A stretch of DNA of 64,000 nt from Guillardia theta CCMP2712 (GCF_000315625.1 NW_005434664.1:855662-919661); one strand, 5' to 3'. Shown: positions 1-11,187, counted from the stretch's first letter. Notes: generated from the letters alone by a model not told the origin. Made by a program: numbers and translations.

Positions 1-114
1 TCTCCTCTCCTCTCCTCTCCTCAGCTCTTCCCCGCTTCCCCTCTCCCCCCCCTGAGCCTCCCGGCCATTCATCTCTCCCGCCGTCTCCCCTTCCTGCGTC
101 TCAAGGCTGTCCAG

Positions 115-370
115 GTACACAACCCTAACGAGCATGCTCACCAAGTCAGCTTCCCGCGACAACACAGCGACGGTCATTGGCCTCGGCCACGCGTCTCGTG
201 CCGCATGCGGCATCATCGCACCGACTATCGGCGGCTTCATCATGCAGCAGGCGGGGGCCCGGGGAGTGGGGCTGAGCTGCCTTGGGAGCATGGGGTTGGC
301 CCTTTCCTACTGGCAGCTCTCCTCTAAGCACCTCACCTGGGGCGCCAAGAAGGGAGAAAAGGAGCTGTAA
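115..370 (+). CDS. MFS transporter, C-terminal exon (5' end outside window)
   Basis: This is the last exon of a major facilitator superfamily membrane transporter; the rest of the gene lies upstream of the window. Bases 1-112 are a pyrimidine-rich intron tail ending in CCAG, so the exon should start at about 115. The frame reads LTKSASRDNTATVIGLGHAS, then an Ala/Gly-rich helix (GIIAPTIGGFIMQQAG) and a second hydrophobic stretch (GVGLSCLGSMGLALSY), and stops at TAA 368-370 after a short basic tail. The pattern 'LT+SAS++..G...G...S....ARIIGP.IGG' is typical of the TM10-TM11 region of drug:H+ antiporter-like MFS proteins. The substrate cannot be told from this piece. The splice acceptor is inferred. 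Confidence 0.6.
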
Positions 371-786
371 GAGGATGCAATACCCCCCCCCCTTCCTGCT
401 CCTGCTCCTGCTCCTGCTCCTCCTGCTCCTCCTGCCTCCTCCTGCACCTGCTCCACCCGCCGCTAACTCGTCGCAGGTGACTCGCAAGTCCAGGCCAAGA
501 CCACGAGGCGCACCCACATGTCTCCCCAGCTGACGACTGAAAGTTGTCGATGGTCCTGGCCTGGACCAGGTTGAAGCAAGCGCGCGATGGCAGGGAGGAG
601 GAGGAGGAGGAGGAGGAGCGACTGCTGCAAGGCAGGCTACTTGACCTATTGCGCGAAGGCAAGAGATGTTCACATGAATTCCTTTAAGATCGCTATAAAT
701 AAGACTAACACCCTCATCCCCCCCGTCCCCCTCCCTCCCCCTCCTTACCCCGCTAACTCCCCCAGTTGTCAAAGACTCGACCCGTT

Positions 787-3188
787 CTACCACAGTTGAC
801 ACCGTCGGATCGGAGCCATAGGAGACCCAGCAGGGCACTGGAAGGCCTCTGTGAAAGCGTCAGCTACTTGCTCTGACACCGACTGTCGCTCACCTGCGAA
901 GGGCGCGAACTGACTGAGGGCTCCGAGAACTCTGAACTTGGCGGGGGCGTGAGTGTCGGTGAGCACGGAGTTAACTGCGGACTTCTTGCGGACGACGGAG
1001 CACCAGGTCTGCCGACAAGCTCAGGAGAGGAAGACAGGCAGGAAATTGGGAAAGTCAGTCACAGTACCTGTGCGAAGGCCGTGAAGAACATGCGCTTCTC
1101 ATACGAGCGCCTCTCCTTGGACGTGATGAAAGCTTCGTAAGCGAACTTGAGGCCGCCGGCGTCTGCTATGTCCTCTCCCAGCGTCAGCTTGCCATTGACA
1201 TGTCTGTTAGCGACGGCATAGCCGTCGAAGAGATTCGCGATACAGCTGCTGCGCTCTGCAAAGTTGTGAACAGTTTCCTGGTCCCACCAATCGTGGAGCT
1301 CGCCGCGAGCATCAAACTGCCTCCCGTTGTCATCGAACCCGTGACTCATCTCGTGCCCCAGCACGCAGCCGATGCTGCCGAAGTTCCGGGCTTCCGGGTA
1401 CGTGGCATCGAAGAAAGGAGGCTGCAGTATGCCAGCTGGGATCCACAGGCCGTTGTTGTTGGGGCCGTAGAACGCGTTCACGTCGAGCGAAGAGCTTCCT
1501 CCCCACTCTCTTCTGTCCGGCTTTTCAAGAATCCTTCCGAGGTCACGCTGGATCGAGAATCTGCTGACGGTCATGTAGTTGACAAAGAAGTCTGGGCCCA
1601 TGTGCCCGTCCATGTCGAAGGTTTCCACCGGCCAGTGCGTCTTCCCCTCCTTGTCAGTGGGCCAGGCAACCTGGAAGAACATCTTCCTCAGCTTCTCCTG
1701 CGCAGCCTTGCGGTCCTCAGCCGACATCCAGTCCTCGTGCTCAAGGTTCTGCATGAATCTGCCGCGAATCTTCTCGAGCATTTCAAGTGCCGCCTCCCTG
1801 TTCTCTTGGTGGAAGGCCTTGTCGGTGTACAGCTTCGCAGCAGGCCAGGGGGTGTTGGAGGTGGTGCTGTAGTAGCACTTGCGAGGACGAGGACTCTTCT
1901 GCGAGACGCCATAGAGATCGTCGTTCATCTTCACCATGAGGTCAATGAAATCCGAGGACAGGTACACTGCTGAGTTCCTGATCATCTTCCACCGCATCTC
2001 AGCCTTCAAGGCTTCCAGTGGGACCTCCTTGAGGATCTTCTCCAGCACGGGGAAATAATCCTTGCTTCGAATGATGAGCGTTATGCCCCCATGCTCGCCA
2101 ACCTTCATCAAGTCCGTATGATCCGCACTACAGGCCTTCATAGCGCCATCCGGTGGGGCGGTGCACGACGCCATGAGCTTCAACCAGGTTCTCCACGGCC
2201 ATGAGGGGGTCAACTCTTCGAACGTCTCCCACGTGGTCGGCGTCCCGTGATCTTTCCTTGCCACGTCACGGTCAGTCGAGCCCTGAGCCATGCGGGTCTC
2301 GAGGTCGAGGATCATCTTGGCTTCGGCTTCGGCTTCTTCCCTCCCGATCATCCTGAAGAACTCCGTGACGAGGCTCACCAGAGAATCCCTGTGCTGCTTC
2401 ATGACGTCAGAGTCTTCGAGGTAGTAGGACTTATCGGGCAATGATAGGGACCCCTCGCTCAGCTGGAATGCCTTTTGGGACGAGTCACGGGGATCCGTGT
2501 CGATGAACCAGCCGAAGAAGTTGTCCATGTTGTGCTTGTTGAACTCTGATGCAACACGAACCAGAGATTGCATGTCGTGGACTTCATCGATCAATCGAAA
2601 CCATGGCTCCATGGGCCTTGCGCCTTGTTTCTCCACTCTGTCTTCATCCATGCATGATCGGAAGAACTGCCCCGCGGTCCCGTCGTCAGCTCTAAGGAGA
2701 TCAACCTCCGCGTGCCGGATCGACTTCTCTGCATGGTCCCAGGAAAACGCAAGCCTCGACTGGTACTTGGGGATATTCCCGCGATTCTCCTTTACCCAGT
2801 TGCCGCAGGCGAACTCGAAAAAATCTTGGCAAGGGTTCACGCTGAAATCAATGTTGTTGCGCATGTCCTCGGGAAAGTTGACAGTTTCCAGCCGCGATGC
2901 CACAATGCTGGAGCTCTCGGCCAGCTTGTCTTCGCCGCTGTTCTGCTCCACAAACCAAACGTCCTCCAGCCCTCGAACGAACTTTCTGCCCTGGTCACCA
3001 GAAGCCATGGCGTTGAGGAACTGGTTGTTGAGGTCTTCATCCGCATTCTCCACCAAGATCATCTCATCCCTTCTTTGGCTCATTACCATGACGAGCACAA
3101 GTCCGAGCGCGCAAGTCGCGCATGTTCCCCCCGCCGCGTACCAGACTTGTCTGGCCCGCATGGCGACTCTTCGCTCAGTGACCCTCAT
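787..3188 (-). CDS. M13 (neprilysin/endothelin-converting-enzyme) zinc metallopeptidase
   Basis: Type II membrane zinc endopeptidase, predicted to cleave extracellular or luminal peptides. A three-exon model gives 765 aa: exon 1 3188-1068, exon 2 1008-894, exon 3 848-787, all in phase. N-terminal signal anchor at residues about 15-36 (TCALGLVLVMVM), then the M13 N-domain start VNPCQDFFEFACGNW. The catalytic domain has NAFYGPNNNGLWIPAGILQP, the zinc motif HEMSH followed by GFDDNGRQFD, and the third ligand in GEDIADAGG. The two small 3' exons, not visible as one ORF, add FAQ-TWCSVVRKKSAVNSVLTD...HAPAKFRVLG and the family C-terminus AFQCPAGSPMAP...CQLW before TAG 787-789. Length fits the usual 700-770 aa. 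The start is taken at the first Met; Met10 is possible. The substrate is unknown. Confidence 0.93.
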
Positions 3189-3834
3189 CCCCCCAATCCC
3201 ACTTGACTTTCTGCTTGGCCAGATGCTTGGCAGGCTTTCAGAGTCCGGCGAACCGGCGTCTATTCCCGGACTCCGAGGCTCGGGAGTCCGACGCCGGCCG
3301 GGCTGCCGACGCTGGCCGGCCGGGCTGACTCAGTGAGCCTCCCGGGACGCGGCGGCGGGGCGGCGGGCCCCGCGCCGCGCCGCGCCGCCGCGCTGACAGG
3401 CTGAGGGGCCTCTCTACTCGACTCACTGAGTCAGCCTCGGACGGTGACCAGCTGGGCCTGATGCATCCCGGCGGCCGCCGCCGCTGAGTTGAAGGCTGTC
3501 ACAGGCTCACCGGCCGAGCGAGAGCCTGTCGGAGGCTGCCAAAAAAACTCTAAGTCACGGTGACTTGTGACAAGTTGTGACCGTTCCGAAGTTCAACGGT
3601 TCAACTAAGTTCCGGGGCCCCGGGCTCAGCGGCCGCTCAGCTGCCAGTGCCACCCGGCGGGCCAAACTATTCCGAGCCGCGAACTTGGAAGTTGACCGGG
3701 CTTGGAGGAAAAGAGACTAAACTGAACTTCGGAACGGGCCCCACGGTGACGCCGGACGGTACAACTCGTGGGCCGCTGCCAGGCCCGGCTCACCGCGGCA
3801 GGCCGCGCCCGGAGCTTCAGGGGACGCAGAGAAC
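3189..3834. repeat. GC-rich island 1 between M13 gene and tRNA-Leu
   Basis: Mostly G and C at 3240-3530 (many CCGGCCGGG and GCCGCCGC words), mixed with GTGAC, GGACTC and GTTCAACGGTTCAAC words that recur in the other GC-rich islands at 7.8, 34.8, 45.0 and 54.4 kb. No ORF here shows protein-like composition or splice structure. It is probably intergenic, partly the promoter side of the M13 gene. Confidence 0.5.
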
Positions 3835-3839
3835 AAAAA
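3835..3839 (-). terminator. Pol III terminator of tRNA-Leu
   Basis: A run of five A on the + strand (TTTTT on the transcribed minus strand), 25 nt after the tRNA discriminator base. A T-run of this length is the standard RNA polymerase III stop. Confidence 0.7.
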
Positions 3840-3863
3840 GAATAGCCATGTGCTTTCATAGCG

Positions 3864-3945
3864 TGACATCGGTGCGGTTCGAACGCACGCCTCCGAAGAG
3901 AGCAGCGCCTAAAGCTGCCGCCTTAGACCACTCGGCCACGATGCC
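3864..3945 (-). tRNA. tRNA-Leu (anticodon UAG)
   Basis: An 82-nt type II tRNA read on the minus strand. The acceptor stem GGCATCG pairs with CGATGTC (one G-U). The D-arm has the A-box-like TGGCCGAGTGG. The anticodon stem GCAGC/GCTGC encloses loop TTTAGGC with anticodon TAG. A long variable arm (CTCTCTTCGGAGG) follows, then the T-arm GTGCG-TTCGAAC-CGCAC, which is also the B box, and discriminator A. CCA is not encoded and there is no intron, as expected for a eukaryotic nuclear tRNA. It decodes CUA/CUN leucine codons. A Pol III T-run lies 25 nt downstream. Confidence 0.96.
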
Positions 3946-5105
3946 AATGAACCATAACGCACGTGAGGGTGACTACAATATTTATACTGTAATTCCCATA
4001 TTCAGTTAAGAAGATCTTCATAAAAAAATATTGTTTATTCACTCAATAGTATTTAACTTTACAGTTTATTGTTGAAAGATTTGTTTTGTGGCAATATTCA
4101 TCGGCCATGGCTTTGCTTGCTGCAATGGCAGCCTCAGCACCGCACTAGTGTCGCTCCCCTCTACCCCGCCCCCCCTCCCTTCCCTACCTCATTTTTTACT
4201 CGTCTCTTCCTCACTGCTCTCTTTCCTTCCCTCTACGCATTTGTCATCCTCATCACAACACACTTTACCCATAGGAGGCGGGGTTGATTTTTTCGACCAA
4301 GGTCCCCTTGGTTCGTTAGTTCAGGACACCAAAGTCCAGTCTTGAATGAATGATGCACAAGTATTCTGACACATTCCGGTAAGTTCTAGAGAGAAAGCAT
4401 GTTTGATGGCCACAACGTGTTTTGGAGTGTCTTGCATTGAGCAGTGAAAGTATACAAAAACACATGAAAGTTTTGCATGAATTATGCTGTTTGCTGGAGA
4501 AAACAAAGGGAAGAGCCTCAAGAATCAAATAGCGATAGCTGATGCAAGAACAATTTGTGTTGCCATAAATTGTGACAACTACGATCCAAGCCAGCATAAT
4601 TTGGGCGATGGTCTGATGTGATGCTTTGGGGGGGGTTCTTCTTTCGTTTTCCTCGTTTCTCCATGCAACGAGTTGAACATTGTCTTCTGTGTGCTCCATA
4701 GATAGTGAAGAATATACATGTTTGCTTATGTTTGATTGTGCGAGCGTAGCCATATCTCGTCATCTACACCTTCAACAAGGTGGATTGTTTATGCTTGCCT
4801 TCAATTTTGCTGCGACCACTCATCCCAAGACGCAAGGAAAACGAACCTTGATAGAGCATCGTACATGACATAAGTTGAACAAAAAGAAGCAACGACCGTT
4901 CGTTTGAAGCACACTGACAGCTAAACAGTCCAGAAGATGGGGGCAACTTTGTATTCAAGGCCTTGTGTTTCAGTATTGGGATCATATCAATTACAGGCAC
5001 AGGCACGTTCAAATTACGTCTGAGAAATTGGTATCATATCTGATTTCATTATAAACTAGTCTACCGATAGATGACACTAAGTGTAACATACGCGAAGATC
5101 GCCTT
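3946..5105. other. Intergenic, no gene recognised
   Basis: AT-richer DNA with stop codons in all frames. The few ORFs (60-145 aa) lack family motifs and splice-linked partners. The part next to 5106 is probably 3' UTR of the carbonic anhydrase gene. Confidence 0.5.
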
Positions 5106-6320
5106 TTAAGCCATCCCAGCAGCACCTGGTGGGACAGTGTTGTTGGCCACGTTAACAGCACTGGCCGTGTAGGCGTTGCCGCTAACATTACCGCCGGTGT
5201 AGATTGACTGTTCCTTGGGACCAGACTGCGCAGAAGCATTGCTGGTCCTTGTAGCAACCAAGTAGATGATGACAAGGATAGCAAGGCCCAAGACTCCACC
5301 CAGCACAGAGGAGATGATGACCAGGTTTCTTGCATCCCACCAGTCAACCTTGGAGTCACACTCGAAGTCCGGCTCACCGGTTCCATGGGTGCTGCACATA
5401 GCGGTGGGGCCACCGGAGTGATAGACGACCCTTTCTCCGTGAGGCTGCAAGGGGCGGTAGCTTCCGAACTTTGAGATCTTCTCGGAGGGCTTTGAAGGAA
5501 CTGCAAGAGCCCAGAACTTGTCCATGGTGGCCTTGGAGACCGTGCGGGGAGTCTGGAGCACAACCCAAGTGACAATCTCATTGCAAGTTGGGGTTGTCAA
5601 GGAACCCGCGTAGGAATAGTAACTGTCAGCCGTGTTGATCATGTTGTTCAGATTGATTGGAACGTTCATCACAACACCTTCGGAGGTCGCGCGGCTAGCC
5701 TCGTTACCCATCTGTTGAAGAGCAGCTGGCTCGATGCCCTGGTCCATCTGGAAGAACTGGCCAATGACGAGGAGAGCGTGAGGCTTGCCACTCGAGACGG
5801 CGTCCGTCAGACTTGTGTACTTAGCGTTATAGTGCACGAAGTGGATCTCAAGGGGATACTGCACGCCCTGCATGAAGTGCTCACTTCCCTCGTTGGCAGC
5901 CCTGCCCCAGTGAAAGTGAGCTTGAGCAAGCTTCCACTCAGAGTCCACGTTGTCCGGCTCTCTGCCAACCAGGTACGACAACTTGCCAGTCTTGAGGACA
6001 GGAGCCTTGTCGATGACGTTGATCTGGATACCGGCACCCGTGGTCTGAATCTTGAACTTGTTCGCCATATTCCAGTAAGCGGGATCGAAGGTCAGCGTAG
6101 GAGGGGTGGTCGAGAACGCCTTGGCACCGCAGAGATCGATAGGAGACTGCTGCTTGCCAGAGCAGGAGCCAGCCCAATGGTAGGGACCCTCCTTCTCGTC
6201 GCATCTGTCCCAGTTGTAGCCAGATCCGCCAGCTCGTCTCGCCTCCAGGCCGGAAGCGGATCCAGGTGCAGAGGCAACTGCCTGTGCCAGTAGCAAAACC
6301 GGGAGAACAGCACGGATCAT
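5106..6320 (-). CDS. Alpha-type carbonic anhydrase, membrane-anchored
   Basis: Zinc enzyme for CO2 + H2O <-> HCO3- + H+, probably part of inorganic carbon supply outside the cell or in the secretory/plastid-surrounding lumen. Intronless. The start is taken at 6320 because it gives a clean signal peptide (MIRAVLPVLLLAQAVASAPG); two in-frame ATGs lie up to 36 nt upstream. The fold opens with YHWAGSCSGKQQSPIDLC. The three zinc histidines are in AQAHFHWG and EIHFVHYN, and the Thr199 region is SLTTPTCNEIVTWVV. After the catalytic domain comes one TM helix (VIISSVLGGVLGLAILVIIY) and an approximately 45-aa tail, so it is a single-pass anchored form (404 aa). The position matching the proton-shuttle His64 reads TGAGIQINV and has no His. 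Confidence 0.95.
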   Translation of the reverse strand: MIRAVLPVLLLAQAVASAPGSASGLEARRAGGSGYNWDRCDEKEGPYHWAGSCSGKQQSPIDLCGAKAFSTTPPTLTFDPAYWNMANKFKIQTTGAGIQINVIDKAPVLKTGKLSYLVGREPDNVDSEWKLAQAHFHWGRAANEGSEHFMQGVQYPLEIHFVHYNAKYTSLTDAVSSGKPHALLVIGQFFQMDQGIEPAALQQMGNEASRATSEGVVMNVPINLNNMINTADSYYSYAGSLTTPTCNEIVTWVVLQTPRTVSKATMDKFWALAVPSKPSEKISKFGSYRPLQPHGERVVYHSGGPTAMCSTHGTGEPDFECDSKVDWWDARNLVIISSVLGGVLGLAILVIIYLVATRTSNASAQSGPKEQSIYTGGNVSGNAYTASAVNVANNTVPPGAAGMA

Positions 6321-6639
6321 CTGCATCAACGTGTTAGGATTTGTTGAGGTTGTCAAGAGGATTTGACAAGAATGAAAAGCCTGGGGACTCTGACTACAGG
6401 GGAGCGAGCTGAGTGGCTTTGTTATCTGCCTGCTGTAAGATTTTTGGATCTAGCAGCTCTCTCTGCATGAAGGGAGTCTTCGCATGATGTTGTTCGGGTC
6501 AAACTAATCTTGATTCACCTAGTGTGTTCCTCGGCATCAAGCAGGATCACGACAGTACCCTACAGTTTGATCTTTGGTTTTTTTTGTCTCTTCCTCCTCT
6601 TGTCTTCTGAATGAGCTCTCTACTGCTGTCACCTCCTCC

Positions 6640-7745
6640 CTCTTCCCCCCCCCTCCTCCCCCCTCGATGCTCCCCCATCTCGCTGTCTACTTCCGCTGCC
6701 CACTTGAACTGACCCACACTGTCACATCTCGCTTATATCAGATTCGCCCCCCCCTACCTAAGTTTTTTTTATGCCACCCACCCACCTACCAACCCACCAA
6801 CCCACCCACCCACCCACCCACCCACCCACCCACCCACGAGTTTCTCTTTTGTTGTGAAACACCCCTCCCATCTACCTTCTTCACCCCTCTCTTTTCAGCA
6901 AGGCAATGGGCCGATAAGGTACCCCTGCAGGCTTCAATGATGGCAATCACACTACCCCACCCCATGTGTTCATGCGTTGCATCCAACGGTCACCTCGAAG
7001 ATCAGTGATACCCTACGGCGCGGGTCAACTATCGGACTTTGGAGGGGTAGTGCGGAATACTTCGCCAGGTTGACTTCTTGGAGGGGTGGGTGGGAAGAAC
7101 AGGGGTACTGGCGCCGGGGGAGTTCCGATTCTACTACTGGCTATGGACCTGCCCCTTCAAGGCAGTGAAATCATGGGGATTGCGACCGGTGGTAGGGTAC
7201 TCGGCCAAGTTAACAAGTTGGGGACCCCCAGGATCGTACCCCACCCCACCTCATGTTCTGGAATCCGCTTTAGTGGGGTCCCGTAACCCTCGGGAGGCTT
7301 GAAGGGGGTGGGCACAGGAAAATGTCCGAACAACCTCTTTCAAAAATTCACCAAAAAGTCGGCCAGACGGCCACCCCCCAACCCCCCACATAATCACCAA
7401 CACCCCCCACCCCCTCCCGGGGCCGCCACTCCCCCCCCACTTGGCGGCTGAGGCATCACTCTTTACAGTTATCATATGGAAAATGTTTGCTCCCCCCACC
7501 CTCCTACCAGTACCCTACCGTACTGGCAACTCCCCTACCCCACCCCCGGGGCATCCGCCCTCCAACCCGTGAACTTGAGTCAATATATTGGCAGCAAGTA
7601 GTCACAACTAGGCTCAGTCGGAGTCAAACGGACCCCCTCCCACCCCCACCCCCCCCCGCCTCCACCCTCGTGCAAGAGAGTGACATGGAAAGGGAGGGTC
7701 ATCAGTACTGCCGGGCACCCCTCACATTCGATGGGATGATTCGTG
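6640..7745 (+). repeat. C-rich strand-asymmetric repeat block A
   Basis: More than 1 kb in which the + strand is dominated by C runs, CCCTACC, CCCACCC and GTACC words, with no credible ORF. The same style recurs at 23.6-24.8 and 26.1-26.7 kb on the same strand, and as the reverse complement (G-rich) at 54.7-56.5 and 59.6-60.3 kb. No tandem unit and no terminal repeats could be defined by eye. The bases from 6321 to 6639 are the upstream region of the carbonic anhydrase gene, where nothing else was recognised. Confidence 0.45.
6779..6837 (+). repeat. (CCCA)n microsatellite
   Basis: A tetranucleotide tract, imperfect at first (CCCACCTACCAACCCACC), then pure CCCA repeats for about 37 nt, inside C-rich block A. 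Confidence 0.9.
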
Positions 7746-7799
7746 AGTATTTTTAACTTAACTTTGAGTAAACTGGAGTACCACAGTATGAGTAGCTGT

Positions 7800-8345
7800 G
7801 AACCGATCCGGGGGGGCCCTCCGAGGGCCTCTGAGGCAGGTGACCGACTCTGTGACGTTCACTGCCGAGGTCCGTGAAAGTAGCCAACTTGCTGTCTGCT
7901 TCGGATGCTGAAAACCGTCAAGTTGAACCGTCATCATGATGTAGGAACAGGCCCCCGGTGAGCCTGCCAGGCTGAGCGCGGCAATGAGCGGACGCGCTGA
8001 AAACACCGTCGCTTTATTGCCAGAGGTCAAAGGAGTCAAGTTCAAGTGATGGCCGGTCGAGTCACCCCGGGTAGGCATATAGGCTTTTTAGAGTATTTAC
8101 CGAAGTACACTCCGAGCCTCGGAGGCCCATAAACTTACTACCCACTGCCGCCTCTCGCCTCAGTGTGTCTTTACAGAACCGAACGGGCCCGGGGGCCGGG
8201 ACCCGCTGGCCGCACTGGCTTGAACTTGAACTAAGTTGTGCCACCGTGACTCGGACCGGGTCCGAAGCCTTGAAGCACTGCGGGTGTCCCGGGGCCGGGG
8301 CCAAGCGGACTCGCGCGAGTCATGCGGCAGTGCCCGCCGAGGGCT
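7800..8345. repeat. GC-rich island 2
   Basis: GC-rich island directly after C-rich block A. Between them (about 7755-7772) lies AACTTAACTTTGAGTAAA, which occurs again at 45436-45453 beside another island. Within the island, GAACTAAGTTGTGCCACC at about 8226-8243 is nearly the same as GAACTGAGCTGTGCCACC at about 54448-54465 in island 5. These shared words show that the islands are members of one degenerate dispersed repeat. No coding signal seen. From 8346 to 8544 the DNA is AT-rich with nothing recognised. Confidence 0.5.
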
Positions 8346-8544
8346 AGTTCAGTGTACGGTAGTCTAGACTCATTATTAAGAAGAAGTTCACCGGTAAAGT
8401 TCGAATCAAAAGTCATCATATCGTTCAATCAGTCAAAAAAGAATAAAAGTCAAAATAGGAAGAGACGTTTCCGGCGAGCAAGATGATTGACAAGCAAACA
8501 ATCAGCAAGAAGTCCAAGTCAAGTGAAAAGCTAATCAAAATTCA

Positions 8545-10799
8545 CACGAACTCCTGAGTCGCCGCCTGTGCGTTCGCCATGCTGCCCCTCACCCGTCATT
8601 CTCTCTCCTTCTACCACTCCCCTCCTCCTCTCACCTGTCTCTCGCCCCCAGCGACCGCAGGATGTCCTCCACGTCAGGCTGTCCACCCATCCATCAGTTC
8701 ACACCGAAGCCTCGGGTCCCCTTTACCCCCCTCTTCCCCTTCCCTTACCCCCCCCTCCTCCCGTCCCTCCCCTTCCAGTACGATTCCTTTCTCCGATACC
8801 CCTTTCACCTCCCCTCTCTCATATCTCTCCTCCCCACCCCTCCCCTGTCTCACATGTCCGTTCGCCAGCCGTAGCGGCGTCTCCCCGTCTTGAGTCTCCG
8901 CGTCAATGTCCGCCCCCGCCTGCGCACACCCCGTCCCCATCAGCCTCCTGTCCTCCCTCTCCTCCCTCCCTCACCGCTACGAGGATCTCCACGATCTCCT
9001 TCCTCCCGCTTGATGCCGCACAGTGCCTGCCCCACGCCTCAACCCCTCCTCCCCCCTCCTCCCGGGCTACTCACAGCGCCTGCCAGCCCCTTTTGTTCCT
9101 CGCTTCCAGCCTAGCGCCCTCCTTGATCAGCCGCCGTACCTGCTCCCCCGACACGCCCGTCACCGTCTCCTCCCTCCGCCCCTCTCTCGCGTCCTCGTTC
9201 TCGCCCTCCCCCTTCTGATCCTCTACCGCCACACCTCGTCTGTCTTGCCCGCTGACGCTGCTGACCGCAAAGCCTGCCTGACCGTCAGCTCGTCGTCTTC
9301 TCTTCCTCCACCCTCCTCTACCTCGTCCTTGTCATCGTCTTCGTTCGGCATCCGCTGGTATCCGCTGTCCGTCGACCCTGGGATCGACGACCCGAGAAAC
9401 ATGATCCCCATGCACTGCCCAGTCGCTCTCTTGTCAGATCCTCCTCCTCCTCCTCCTCCTCCTCCGTGCAGCGCCTCCCTCGCCTCCCTCCTCTTCATAC
9501 CATCACGCAGAGCGTCATGAAAAACGTAATCGCAAGCAAGATGACGTTGATCTGCCGTCGCCTGGTTACTCTCGGCGATGTCCCGCCTCCTCCCCCTCTC
9601 TTCCTCCTGCTCCTCTTCCCTCCTCCCCCGCGTCTCCTCTCCTTCTTCCTCCTCTCGCCTTTCCTGCTCTCGTTTTGTTCCTCTCCGTCGCCTCGTCCTT
9701 CCGTTTCCTTACCTTGAACAGCAGCGCCAGATCCCAGAAGCTGCTCTCGAAGTACGTCCAGCAGTTGTTGCTGATCGACGCCCAAAGCCACATGCCCCAC
9801 ACCGAGATGCCCAGGTTCACCATCGCTAGCGCAAACTGCCTTCCTCATTAGCCTGCTCTCCTCCCCCTCCCCCTCGCGTCCCCCGTCCCGTTTCCTCCCT
9901 TCGCTCTGCCCATGCCGCCCATGCCGCATCCTCTACCTGCAGGATCGACGCTCCTTCTCTGTTGTTCCTCGTCAACGAGATGATGAACCCGATCAAAGGC
10001 ATGATCACCACCTGCACACCGTCAGAGCCAGTGCCCTCTCCTCTCCGTCTCTCCTCTTGCCCTCCTTCCATCTCTTCCTCTCCCTCTCGTCTCCCTCTAT
10101 TCCTCTGACCGCTGTGAGACAGAAAGCCCAGATGTTGTAGCTCGCCCCGCACGCGCTCGATGTAGACCTGCACCCCTTACAGTCAGCCCTCCCCCTCCCT
10201 CCTCACCCAACCCCTTCTCCCTCTCCTCCCTCTCCTGCTTCCCCTCCTCCTCCCCTCTTCCTCCCTCCCTCCTTCCGCTCGCTCGCTCTCTCCCTCCTCC
10301 TCCTCGCTCGTGTCACTCGCCCGAAGGTCACGAAGATGGTCACGAGCGCCCAGATGATGTACGCGATCAGCAAGCTCAAGCAGCAGCACACGCAGCACAG
10401 CATGAGGGTCGCAGGCCCTGCAGCAAGCGTCACGCCTCTCTTCTGCCTCCCTCCTCCCTCCCCTACCGATGATCGAGCCTTCGGACCCTTCGCCTCTCAG
10501 GCTCTGGAAGGGATCACCTGCCAGATGGTCCATCAGTCCCAGCTGAGCCAACGACGGAATGTCGCATGCGAGCGGCTGATCCATGCATGACAGCCGCCGT
10601 CAGGACACGAGAGGAGGGAGGTCTCGACCAGACTCGCAGCATCGCTCTCCCACCATGAGACAACACAAGGGGGCGAGCACCAGGAAGACGCGAGGAGAAG
10701 ATCAAGGTGCAGGTCAGAAGAAGCTCAAGGAGAAGAGGAGCAACGAGGGGGAGCAGGCAGGCAGACGGGCGTCAAGAGCATGATGGAAGCAGGCAGACA
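8545..10799 (-). repeat. Left arm of a large inverted duplication
   Basis: This 2.25-kb segment is the near-identical reverse complement of 11188-13476. Similarity begins abruptly at ACACGAACTC (8544-8553; the other arm reads ACACGAACTCTTGAG) and runs to the assembly gap. Differences seen include a few substitutions, changes in GGA-repeat length inside introns, and one extra base in a coding exon. The complementary strand carries a multi-exon gene, so the pyrimidine-rich ORFs on + are shadows. Confidence 0.9.
8631..10584 (-). pseudogene. 4TM-ankyrin gene, left copy with a 1-nt frameshift
   Basis: Reverse-strand copy of the gene at 11399-13389, with the same start (MDQPLACDIPSLAQL at 10584), the same exon order and the same stop context (ILRSLGARDR then TGA at 8631-8633). 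Exon 3 has four C on + at about 10145-10148 (GTGCGGGGCGAG on the coding strand) where the right copy has three G. This shifts the frame in the middle of TM2 (VYIERVRG-ELQHLG instead of VYIERVRA-SYNIWAF), so all later exons would be read out of frame. The base lies in a G run, so a sequencing error or allelic difference is possible. The copy is called a pseudogene only on this one base. Confidence 0.6.
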
Positions 10800-11034
10800 N
10801 NNNNNNNNNNNNNNNNNNNNNNNNNNNNNNNNNNNNNNNNNNNNNNNNNNNNNNNNNNNNNNNNNNNNNNNNNNNNNNNNNNNNNNNNNNNNNNNNNNNN
10901 NNNNNNNNNNNNNNNNNNNNNNNNNNNNNNNNNNNNNNNNNNNNNNNNNNNNNNNNNNNNNNNNNNNNNNNNNNNNNNNNNNNNNNNNNNNNNNNNNNNN
11001 NNNNNNNNNNNNNNNNNNNNNNNNNNNNNNNNNN
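10800..11034. other. Assembly gap (235 N) at the centre of the inverted duplication
   Basis: A run of N. The left arm reaches the gap edge, whereas the right arm starts only about 150 nt after the gap. The true centre and spacer are therefore unknown and the join may be an assembler decision. Confidence 0.98.
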
Positions 11035-11187
11035 TCAAACCTCCGAAGTTTCTCACCCACCAAACTTTCTCACCCGCCTGTCCTTTCGCAAGCCATGCAG
11101 GAGGGATCCGCAGGTTCGACTCTCTCGCCCCCACGCACGAGCAAGACAAGACCTCTCCTCGTCCTCCTCTCGCTTGCGACGTCTGTC

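Noticed and set aside
1200-1973. 257-codon ORF on + opposite the M13 peptidase
   Set aside because: Antisense shadow of the zinc peptidase exon, which carries the HEMSH and GEDIADAGG motifs.
6600-7700. Possible internal telomere repeats or CRISPR-like array
   Set aside because: CCCTACC words are frequent but not in register or in any fixed spacing, and no repeat-spacer pattern exists; the genome is eukaryotic.
8568-9720. Long Pro/Ser-rich ORFs on + (and their mirror images on minus at 12.5-13.5 kb)
   Set aside because: They are antisense to the introns and exons of the 4TM-ankyrin genes; composition comes from pyrimidine-rich complement of GGA-rich introns.
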